64,000 bases of DNA from Bacteroidota bacterium (GTDB lineage Bacteria > Bacteroidota > Ignavibacteria > Palsa-1295). Each line of letters opens with the position of its first letter. Positions within the stretch are counted from its first letter, which is position 1. A program made the position numbers and the translations under genes. Under the pieces are notes generated by a model that saw nothing but the letters and a program-made list of their open reading frames with translations, had not been told where the DNA came from and searched no databases. Where the stretch lies: contig JAJPIQ010000028.1 of the NCBI GenBank assembly GCA_021324685.1, forward strand, positions 1 through 64,000, given 5' to 3'. Below are positions 1 through 6,268 of this stretch, one piece after another.

Positions 1-80
1 ATCTGAGCCTGATCAAATCTGAGCCTGATCAAATCTGAGCCTGATCAAATCTGAGCCTGATCAAATCTGAGCCTGATCAC
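1..80. repeat. 16-bp tandem repeat, five copies, cut by window edge
   Basis: Five head-to-tail copies of ATCTGAGCCTGATCAA, identical except for the last base of the fifth copy. The array begins at the first base of the window, so its true length is unknown. It ends eight bases beyond the stop codon of the arylsulfotransferase gene, whose 3' end faces it. The period is not a multiple of three, so it is not a coding repeat. TGATCA inside each unit is a short palindrome. Confidence 0.95.
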
Positions 81-88
81 ATCTCATC

Positions 89-2056
89 TTATCGCTGGAT
101 CACAAATTCGCGGCTCACGCTCGAACCGTTCGATCTCAGGAGTAACTCGTACGCCCCGTCGGCAAGGCCTTCCGTCGGGAGTTCGAAGGTCTCGATCGGA
201 AGTGCGAGCGCGCCGGAGTAGTACGTGCGCAGGTGCCGGCCCAGCGCGTCGTACAGTTCGAGTTCCACGCCCCGGCCGACCGGAGCGCTGAGCGTGACCT
301 GCGCCTGAGCGCGCGCCGGATTCGGGAACGGTTCTCCAAGCGCCAGCGCCGGCGGGACGCCCGGTCCTTCGGAGACCGCACTCGACGAGGTCCCCCAGGG
401 GAACTTGAATGCGCGGTACGTGTAAACGGGCGACGCGATGTGGAGTTCGTACGCGATGGCATTGTTCGGCGTCACTTCCGTAATCGTGGGCTGATCGACG
501 AAACCGGTGACCGGATTGAATGCAAGGCCCCAGTCGATCAGCGTGTTGCCGTTGCTTAAGCGCTGAACGTATCCCATCGCCGTGCTCTGGATCGTCGAAT
601 CGTGATCGTAATGCCACACCAGCGTTGCCATTTTGGAAGGAATATCCAACCGGTATTCACAGGCGCGCGCATACGGAGCGGAGGTAACAATGGTATCATA
701 CGTGGGCGGGACCGTACTGCTATCGATAAAAATGCGCGTCGATTGCACCACATGCCCATAGTTCCCATTATCGAACAGCGTCAGGTCGCCGTTGGCAATT
801 CGGCGCAACGCATGTTGATGGGAAAAATGGATCGCGTCATTGACGAACATGAATTGATTGTGCTTCCCACCGAAGCGCCAGATAAACGACCCATTCGGAT
901 CGTTCCGGTCGATCTTTGAAATCTCGTCCAAATGTCGCGATGAGAGGAGGATATTACCGTCCGTATCGACCTGGATCGCATTCGCATGGACCGCATCGAC
1001 GACGTTGCTCATTAAGTTCACATTTTCATTCTCCGCATCCGTATCGTTGAAATGACCCGGATCCCAGGAGCGCCACGCCCACACCGGATTTTTTTGAGCA
1101 TCTACTTCCTCGATCACGGCGCCCACGAAGAGCGCGTGCGTACTCGCTCCGGGAAGGTCCCGGCTCATATTCCAGCCGGGCAACGTATCGACCCCGAGCA
1201 GCAGCGCATGGCCGTTCGGCAACAGTTCGAAATCGTGAAAATCGGTTGCATAGGAAGCGCTGTCTTGCCGGACGGTGAAACTATCGACGAGGGCGTAGCT
1301 CGAGTCCATGATATAATATTTCGTTCCAGCATCGATAATGGCCTGGGAACCGGCAACATATCCGCCTTCGCAATAGGCCAGGCGTCCATCGGGAAGCATT
1401 TTAAAATCAAAATCGAGCAGGCGCGCCGGTTTGGCATAATAGACCGGGTTCGCCAGAGAATCGAGGATCATTCGATACGCGCTCGTGCTGCCGGCATTGG
1501 TCGCGGCGCTGAAGGTCGCTAAAAAAAGCTTCCCCGGGGCCGGGTGGTCCATAGAGTCGACGTTCATCGCCGGCCAGTCGGACGGCAGCGAGGTCGTAAC
1601 ATCGAGATTGAGCGTCGAGGGCTGTTCCACGAACGGGCTTCGATCGTCGGCGGTCCAATGCTCCGCCGGAGGCGAAATTTGATAGGAGAACACGACCGGT
1701 TGGCCGGATCGCTCTGAAGCCATATCCTGAAAACGGACGCGGACCGTTTCGTTTGGCACAAATGCCGCATCGGGACGAAAAACAAACGTGCGATGATCGT
1801 CCGATAGTGTAACCGTTCCCGAATGGAGGCCCGAAAGCGACCCTGAGACCTGAAACTCCTGGGAGGAGACTTCCGGCGCGCTCAACGCGCTCGATATTCT
1901 GACGATGATCGGCGCTTTTGGCGGCACATAACATGACCCATCCATCGGGAAATGATATTCGACCACGGCGGGGGCGATCTGCTGGGCGCAAAGAGACCCC
2001 GACGCCATCAAAAAAATAAAAACGCTAAGTAATCGAGAGACGCGAAAATGGACCAT
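89..2056 (-). CDS. Secreted arylsulfotransferase (ASST) family protein with T9SS sorting domain
   Basis: This is a 655-aa secreted protein. Residues 1-24 form a signal peptide ending near SLCAQ. A beta-sandwich, Ig-like region (about 28-130) precedes a long central domain resembling arylsulfotransferases, with the ordered motifs FHDFELLPNGHALLLG, HANAIQVDTDGNILLSSRH and FSHQHALRR, a His-rich propeller pattern typical of ASST. Known family members move a sulfuryl group between phenolic donors and acceptors. The last 80 residues start with FPNPA and end GAYELLLRSNG, the T9SS type A sorting domain that directs export across the outer membrane. The gene stands alone on the minus strand. The catalytic role is inferred from family resemblance; the export signal is clear. 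It could instead be a non-catalytic propeller. Confidence 0.75.
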   Translation of the reverse strand: MVHFRVSRLLSVFIFLMASGSLCAQQIAPAVVEYHFPMDGSCYVPPKAPIIVRISSALSAPEVSSQEFQVSGSLSGLHSGTVTLSDDHRTFVFRPDAAFVPNETVRVRFQDMASERSGQPVVFSYQISPPAEHWTADDRSPFVEQPSTLNLDVTTSLPSDWPAMNVDSMDHPAPGKLFLATFSAATNAGSTSAYRMILDSLANPVYYAKPARLLDFDFKMLPDGRLAYCEGGYVAGSQAIIDAGTKYYIMDSSYALVDSFTVRQDSASYATDFHDFELLPNGHALLLGVDTLPGWNMSRDLPGASTHALFVGAVIEEVDAQKNPVWAWRSWDPGHFNDTDAENENVNLMSNVVDAVHANAIQVDTDGNILLSSRHLDEISKIDRNDPNGSFIWRFGGKHNQFMFVNDAIHFSHQHALRRIANGDLTLFDNGNYGHVVQSTRIFIDSSTVPPTYDTIVTSAPYARACEYRLDIPSKMATLVWHYDHDSTIQSTAMGYVQRLSNGNTLIDWGLAFNPVTGFVDQPTITEVTPNNAIAYELHIASPVYTYRAFKFPWGTSSSAVSEGPGVPPALALGEPFPNPARAQAQVTLSAPVGRGVELELYDALGRHLRTYYSGALALPIETFELPTEGLADGAYELLLRSNGSSVSREFVIQR

Positions 2057-2145
2057 AACGTAATAGGCTTTTCGAAACGTAAATAAAACCCCGCCAAATC
2101 GAAATCGTTACAGCCTTATTTTAGGACAGCGCTACCGTCCTGGGC

Positions 2146-2181
2146 CGGCGTTACTATGCTCAGGTCGGCTTTACCATGCTC
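2146..2181. repeat. 20-bp-period direct duplication across a stop codon
   Basis: CGGCGTTACTATGCTC and CGGCTTTACCATGCTC lie side by side with period 20 and 14 of 16 bases identical. The stop codon of the winged-helix gene (TGA, read on the minus strand) lies at the junction of the two copies. Confidence 0.6.
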
Positions 2182-2465
2182 CCGAGCCGCTCGACATAGT
2201 CGGAAAATGCCTTTTTCCCTTTTTTCGTAAGTCGATAACTGGAAACCGGCTTTTTAGCGACGAATTGCTTCGTTACGCCGATATAGCCGGCTTCCTCCAA
2301 TTTTCGTAGATGGATGCTTAAGTTCCCATCGGTGGCGCCCGTCTTCTCGCGAAGGAAGGTGAACTCCGCTTCGTCCACCGAGATCAGGACGGCCATGATC
2401 GCCAGCCGGATCCGGGAGTGAATGACCTCATCGAGTTCCCGATAATCGAAGGAACCGGCGCTCAT
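2160..2465 (-). CDS. Winged-helix transcriptional regulator
   Basis: This 101-aa protein is nearly all one winged helix-turn-helix domain of the HTH_34/ArsR-like type. It contains a first helix with HSRIRLAIMAVL, a recognition helix around GATDGNLSIHLRKLEEAGYI and a wing ending SSYRLTKKGKKAFSDYV. Such small cytoplasmic regulators bind DNA as dimers. It is the last gene of a three-gene minus-strand operon and overlaps the stop of the membrane-protein gene by four bases (ATGA), so the two are probably translationally coupled. A HTH_34 regulator next to a small integral membrane protein is a common pairing in Bacteroidota-like genomes. No cysteine pair or other metal site suggestive of metal sensing is visible, and its target is unknown. 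Confidence 0.85.
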   Translation of the reverse strand: MSAGSFDYRELDEVIHSRIRLAIMAVLISVDEAEFTFLREKTGATDGNLSIHLRKLEEAGYIGVTKQFVAKKPVSSYRLTKKGKKAFSDYVERLGSMVKPT

Positions 2466-3106
2466 GCTTCTATCGCCATTCTTTTATATCGGCGTTGAAG
2501 GATCATTCCAGGAACCACCTGGAACAAGATCAGCATCAGGGCATACAGGCCGAGGACGTGCACGGAGGGCCACAGGAACATTACGATGCCTCCGGCCCAC
2601 CAAACAAAGCCCAGGTTCCGAAACCATTTAAGGTCGTTCACGATGCCCGATAAGAAATACGCAATGCCCAGGATCATATTCGAGAAAAAACAGGTGTAGA
2701 ACGGATGGATCGATGGAACTTTCCCGTCCGAAAAATTGACCTGGCTCAGAATTAAAACGATACCTAACCCGAGCGTGCTGCCGCAGGCGCCCCAGATCGC
2801 GCCGGCAATGCGATCGAGAAAGTTTTTTGCGCGTTTTTCCTGCTCGCTCTTTTTTCGCGCATAATAAAAGATCGATCCCCATCCCAGGAGCACGAGCCCC
2901 AGCCAGACAAAGCCGGTATAAAGATCGCGCTGGATGAGCACCGAAATGTAGGTCACCGCCATTCCAACGGCGACGATCAGGCCCCAGAAGATGTAGGGTT
3001 TGCCGTCTTCGACGAAGGCGACACGGCTTTCATCGATAATTTTGCGAATGAATAGAAGCTCCTCTTCCGGTCGGAGAGAAGCTTCTGAAAGATTTGTGTT
3101 TTCCAT
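2462..3106 (-). CDS. Integral membrane protein of unknown function
   Basis: This 214-aa protein has a hydrophilic N-terminal segment of about 40 residues (acidic, with LRPEEELLFIRKIIDES) followed by about six hydrophobic helices, for example IFWGLIVAVGMAVTYISVL, FVWLGLVLLGWGSIFYY and MLILFQVVPGMIL. No catalytic motif is recognised. It starts 15 bases after the CxxCH gene and overlaps the winged-helix gene by four bases. The layout (membrane protein plus regulator) suggests that the regulator and this protein act in one response, but the function is not known. Confidence 0.75.
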   Translation of the reverse strand: MENTNLSEASLRPEEELLFIRKIIDESRVAFVEDGKPYIFWGLIVAVGMAVTYISVLIQRDLYTGFVWLGLVLLGWGSIFYYARKKSEQEKRAKNFLDRIAGAIWGACGSTLGLGIVLILSQVNFSDGKVPSIHPFYTCFFSNMILGIAYFLSGIVNDLKWFRNLGFVWWAGGIVMFLWPSVHVLGLYALMLILFQVVPGMILQRRYKRMAIEA

Positions 3107-3121
3107 GGTGCTTTTAAAAAA

Positions 3122-3871
3122 TTAATTCTCCGTGTGGCATCCGATGCAGGTTGCCGGCGGTAGATCGGAATTTGGTTTGCCGAACTCTTTTGTTTCCAGC
3201 CAATGATTGGCTCGAGTCGCGTATTCGGAACCTTGTAATTCCGTAGTGATGAGACTAAAATACATTTCAGCCCTTTCGGTTTCACCGAGCCTCCGGCAGG
3301 CGTCCGCCATTCCGCCGAGCAGTTCACCGCGCGAATGAACGGAAAGCTTGGAAAAGTAACGAGTTTGGAGCGCGTACGTCCGCTCGTAGTCGGCAAGGCC
3401 TTTTCGTAAAAGAATCGTTCGATTTGGCTCCGGAAGATATGGAGCTGCCGCAAGAATAGCCGCGCCACGGGGAATCCGGACGGCAACATTGTTCGAATCG
3501 AGTTCGACGGCGCGATCCATTTCGCCCATTCCGCTATCGGACAACGCCATTCCTTTCTGAAAATCTCCGGACTGGAATGCTTGCCCGGAAAGATACCAAA
3601 TCGCGCATCCATGCCAGACCAGCGCCTGGGAATGATTCGGATTTGCCCGCAGGGTGTCTTCGCAGAGCGTCATCGCACGATGAAGCGCCGAGGAATCGCC
3701 GCGGAAGCCTGCGAACATGTCTTCGCGCACGAGATAATCGAATCGTTGCGGGGGATCGCTCTCCATGTGCCGAGAAGGCCCATAGAAACCCATGACGCCA
3801 AGGCCCACGGATGCGACCGAAAAAAGAAAGAGAAGGCGGTTGGAAAGGTTGTTTTTCATAATACGGAACAT
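3122..3871 (-). CDS. Membrane-anchored TPR-like protein with a C-terminal CxxCH motif
   Basis: This 249-aa protein starts with a hydrophobic anchor or signal segment (LLFLFSVASVGLGVMGFYG, about residues 13-31), which places the rest in the periplasm. The body is helical and TPR-like (for example LCEDTLRANPNHSQALVWHGCAIWYL and GGMADACRRLGETERAEMYFSL). The final residues are TCIGCHTEN, a CxxCH heme c attachment motif lying five residues from the end. A single CxxCH at the extreme C-terminus, with no distal Met ligand domain after it, is unusual. It may bind heme or be a relic of a larger cytochrome. It is the first gene of the operon with the membrane protein and winged-helix regulator. An alternative start is Met5. 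Confidence 0.65.
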   Translation of the reverse strand: MFRIMKNNLSNRLLFLFSVASVGLGVMGFYGPSRHMESDPPQRFDYLVREDMFAGFRGDSSALHRAMTLCEDTLRANPNHSQALVWHGCAIWYLSGQAFQSGDFQKGMALSDSGMGEMDRAVELDSNNVAVRIPRGAAILAAAPYLPEPNRTILLRKGLADYERTYALQTRYFSKLSVHSRGELLGGMADACRRLGETERAEMYFSLITTELQGSEYATRANHWLETKEFGKPNSDLPPATCIGCHTEN

Positions 3872-3878
3872 TAGATGA

Positions 3879-3907
3879 AAAGCACTTTAAATTACAAAGT
3901 ACTTTAA
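3879..3907. repeat. 17-bp-period direct repeat in the divergent promoter region
   Basis: AAAGCACTTTAA and AAAGTACTTTAA recur with period 17, differing at one base. AAAGTACTTT is itself palindromic. The pair sits 8-36 bp upstream of the CxxCH-gene operon and opposite the UBP zinc-finger gene, so it could be an operator for the operon's own winged-helix regulator; that role is inference. Confidence 0.5.
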
Positions 3908-3972
3908 CAAGACCATATGCCATTTGTTCCGATGCGATCATTATTTTTTAAGGGTTCGTTGTTGCAACAGGA

Positions 3973-4236
3973 ATGCAAGCTTCCTGTAGCCACCTCGATA
4001 CGATCAAAGATGTTACGCCGATCACGCCCAATGGCTGTGAAGAATGCCTCAAAATGGGCGATTCCTGGGTCCATTTACGGCTTTGCATGGCCTGCGGCCA
4101 CGTCGGATGTTGCGACCAATCGAAAAATAAACATGCGACAAAGCATGCGCATGCGACGGGACATCCGATCGTAAAATCCTTCCAGCCGGGAGAAGACTGG
4201 ATGTACTGCTATCCAGACGACCTTTTTATGGAATGA
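3973..4236 (+). CDS. UBP-type zinc-finger domain protein
   Basis: This 87-aa protein is a stand-alone zf-UBP (BUZ) domain. It shows CSH near the start, CEEC at 22-25, CMACGHVGCC at 38-47 and then the spaced His residues of KHATKHAHATGHP, followed by WMYCYPDDL. In eukaryotes this fold recognises the C-terminal glycine of free ubiquitin; bacterial stand-alone versions exist and have no assigned role. There is no signal peptide, so it is cytoplasmic. It is transcribed divergently from the CxxCH operon and convergently with the DUF5996 gene. The family call is firm from the Cys/His spacing; the ligand is unknown. Confidence 0.85.
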   Translation: MQASCSHLDTIKDVTPITPNGCEECLKMGDSWVHLRLCMACGHVGCCDQSKNKHATKHAHATGHPIVKSFQPGEDWMYCYPDDLFME

Positions 4237-4252
4237 TTTTTTTATGGTATAA
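4223..4252. repeat. Direct duplication across a stop codon
   Basis: TTTTTATGGAATGA is followed directly by TTTTTTTATGGTATAA. The first copy contains the TGA stop of the UBP zinc-finger gene, and the second copy lies in the 17-bp gap before the convergent DUF5996 stop. The T-run makes exact alignment slightly ambiguous. Confidence 0.45.
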
Positions 4253-5152
4253 CTATTTCACTGTGCGTTCGAGGAATGCACGGTCCCAATCGCCCAGGTC
4301 CGCGATCGCACGGTAGCTGGTTTCCAGGAATTTCAAGATCGCCCCTTCCGGATCGGGTGAGACACGAACCGTGTCATACGGAAGGATAAATTCGCCCATC
4401 GCCGGGTCCCATTTCGATCCTTCGGGACTGATTCGTTGACCTTCGATCCCCTTCGGCGCCGGATATCCATACGCATAGAATGCCGGCTGAGGGAATTTCT
4501 CATTACCGGGCCAGAACCCGCCGGAAAAATGTTCTTCGTCGCAATCGATGCGCGCCAGACGCGGTGCGTGCGACGGAGCAGAGCATCCCCGTCCCGAGTA
4601 GCGCGTGAGATTAAGATCGAACGATCCCCACCAGAAATGAACGGGGCTCGCCTTGCCCGAAAATCCAGATCGAAATTGTTCGAAGACGCCGGCCACGCGC
4701 GAGAGCAGGTTCCAAAATCGCTCGACCGAAGCCCGATCGTACTGAAAATCTGATGTGTCGACATTCAAGGGAACGGTACTCTCCATTTCCTGCGGCGTGG
4801 GATCGATCGCAACTTCGATATCGAGCTCTTCGAGCGTGGCAAACAGGAGCGCATAAAAATCGGCAACACTTCGATCGCCGAGCTCGAACGAGCGCATTCT
4901 CCCTTTGCTGTCCAGGACCGTGAGGTTATGGCCCAAACAATCGAAGGTAATTTCGAACAGCCGGCCCCGGAAAGGAATGATCCCGGTCGTCAACCCTCGC
5001 GCCCGGGGGAATAACGCCGCATGCCACCACTCATTTAAAAACGGCGAGAGCGCAAGTTTGATCTTGCCCGCGATTTGCGTATAACGGTGCAGCGTCCGGT
5101 ACGTTGGGAGCCATTGTTCATAGGGCAACTGCGGCCAGCCTTCGTGTTCCAT
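4253..5152 (-). CDS. DUF5996 family protein
   Basis: This 299-aa cytoplasmic protein begins with WPQLPYEQWLPTYRTLHRYTQIAGKIKL, then NEWWHAALFPRARGLTTG and a C-terminal half with HFWWGSFDLNLTRYSGR and ENFPQPAFYAYGYP-type aromatic-rich segments (here GNEKFPQPAFYAYGYP). This combination matches the DUF5996 family, whose function is not established. No signal peptide, membrane helix or known catalytic motif is present. It begins 13 bases after the stop of the PfkB kinase gene on the same strand, so the two are probably co-transcribed; the kinase is upstream. Confidence 0.8.
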   Translation of the reverse strand: MEHEGWPQLPYEQWLPTYRTLHRYTQIAGKIKLALSPFLNEWWHAALFPRARGLTTGIIPFRGRLFEITFDCLGHNLTVLDSKGRMRSFELGDRSVADFYALLFATLEELDIEVAIDPTPQEMESTVPLNVDTSDFQYDRASVERFWNLLSRVAGVFEQFRSGFSGKASPVHFWWGSFDLNLTRYSGRGCSAPSHAPRLARIDCDEEHFSGGFWPGNEKFPQPAFYAYGYPAPKGIEGQRISPEGSKWDPAMGEFILPYDTVRVSPDPEGAILKFLETSYRAIADLGDWDRAFLERTVK

Positions 5153-5165
5153 CGAGAATGTAGGT

Positions 5166-6119
5166 TCAGCGACTCCTCAGCATCTCTTCTTCGAGGTCGA
5201 ACGTCGAAAGGATGCGTAACGCCCGGAACCGTTCGACGATCTCTTCCATCGAAAGATTTTCGATCCCTTCCGTCGAGAACTTCGAGCAGCAGTAACTGGC
5301 AAGGACGGTGCCGTAGATCACCGCGCGCTTCGCGTCTTCATAGGTCACCGCGCCGCGCCGCGCAAGATAACCGATAAATCCGCCCATGAACGTATCGCCG
5401 GCCCCGGTGGGATCGAAAATATCTTCCAGCGGGAATGCCGGCGCGGAAAAAATAAACTCGTCATAGAACAGGAGCGCGCCATGCTCCCCTTTTTTGATCA
5501 CGACGATGCGCGGCGAACCCTCGGCCAGCATGGCCTGCAGTTTTCGTCCGGCGACAATAAGGCTTGGGTGCTCGATGAGCAAACGCGCTTCGCTATCGTT
5601 GATGACGAGCGCGTTCGAAAGACGGAGCGTTCGTTCGAGGCTTTCCCGGTGGCCCGTGATCCAGAAGTTCATCGTGTCGAGCAGAACAAGCCTCGGCCGC
5701 CGGTCCAGTTGTTCGATCACTTGCCGCTGCAGGTCGGGCTGGATATTCCCAAGCACCAGAAAATCAGGCGACGTAAAATGTCCCGGAACGTGCGGTTTGA
5801 AATCGGCAAAGACATTAAGATTGGTCTCGATCGTGTCCCGCGTATTCATATCGTAATGATATCGTCCGTGCCAGGAAAATGTCTTTCCCTCGGGGACGAT
5901 CTCGATCCCGGAAGTATCGATCCCCCGCTGCCGGAAAAGGTCCCATGCGCGTTCGGGAAAATCGTCCCCGACAACGCCAACGACGCCCACTTTTTCTGGC
6001 GCAAAATAACTGGCCGCAAGGGAAATAAACGTGGCGCTGCCACCCAGGGCAAGCTCCCGCGTGGCGAACGGCGTTTCAATGATATCGAGTGCGAGCGAAC
6101 CGACGATGAGAAGTGACAA
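5166..6119 (-). CDS. PfkB-family (ribokinase-like) carbohydrate kinase
   Basis: This 317-aa protein has the ribokinase fold. GGSATFISLAASY near residue 27 is the sugar-binding glycine region, and DPTGAGDTFMGGFIGYLA near residue 240 is the PfkB signature with the catalytic base Asp and anion-hole glycines. These enzymes phosphorylate a sugar, nucleoside or sugar-phosphate hydroxyl using ATP in the cytoplasm. The exact substrate cannot be read from the sequence. It leads a two-gene minus-strand unit with the DUF5996 gene and is divergent from the patatin gene. Confidence 0.85.
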   Translation of the reverse strand: MSLLIVGSLALDIIETPFATRELALGGSATFISLAASYFAPEKVGVVGVVGDDFPERAWDLFRQRGIDTSGIEIVPEGKTFSWHGRYHYDMNTRDTIETNLNVFADFKPHVPGHFTSPDFLVLGNIQPDLQRQVIEQLDRRPRLVLLDTMNFWITGHRESLERTLRLSNALVINDSEARLLIEHPSLIVAGRKLQAMLAEGSPRIVVIKKGEHGALLFYDEFIFSAPAFPLEDIFDPTGAGDTFMGGFIGYLARRGAVTYEDAKRAVIYGTVLASYCCSKFSTEGIENLSMEEIVERFRALRILSTFDLEEEMLRSR

Positions 6120-6226
6120 AGCCTATGAATGATAAGTACTGAAATACTAAAGTGTTCAATTTTGGTATAACCTATAAATTGGCAAAAATGTCATTATCTT
6201 TTAAGAACCCTACGTGTTCATTTGCT

Positions 6227-6240
6227 GGGAGTTAACTCCC
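6227..6240. promoter_or_regulatory. Perfect 14-bp palindrome upstream of the patatin gene
   Basis: GGGAGTTAACTCCC is a perfect palindrome ending 28 bases before the chosen ATG of the patatin gene, in the 149-bp divergent region with the PfkB kinase. It could be an operator or a 5' UTR hairpin; which one is not decidable from sequence. Confidence 0.45.
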
Positions 6241-6268
6241 CTTCTTGCCGTGTTCGGCATCAATTCCA

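Noticed and set aside
2122-2140. Hairpin AGGAC/GTCCT before the arylsulfotransferase gene
   Set aside because: Five-base stem with a nine-base loop and no T-run; too weak to call a terminator.
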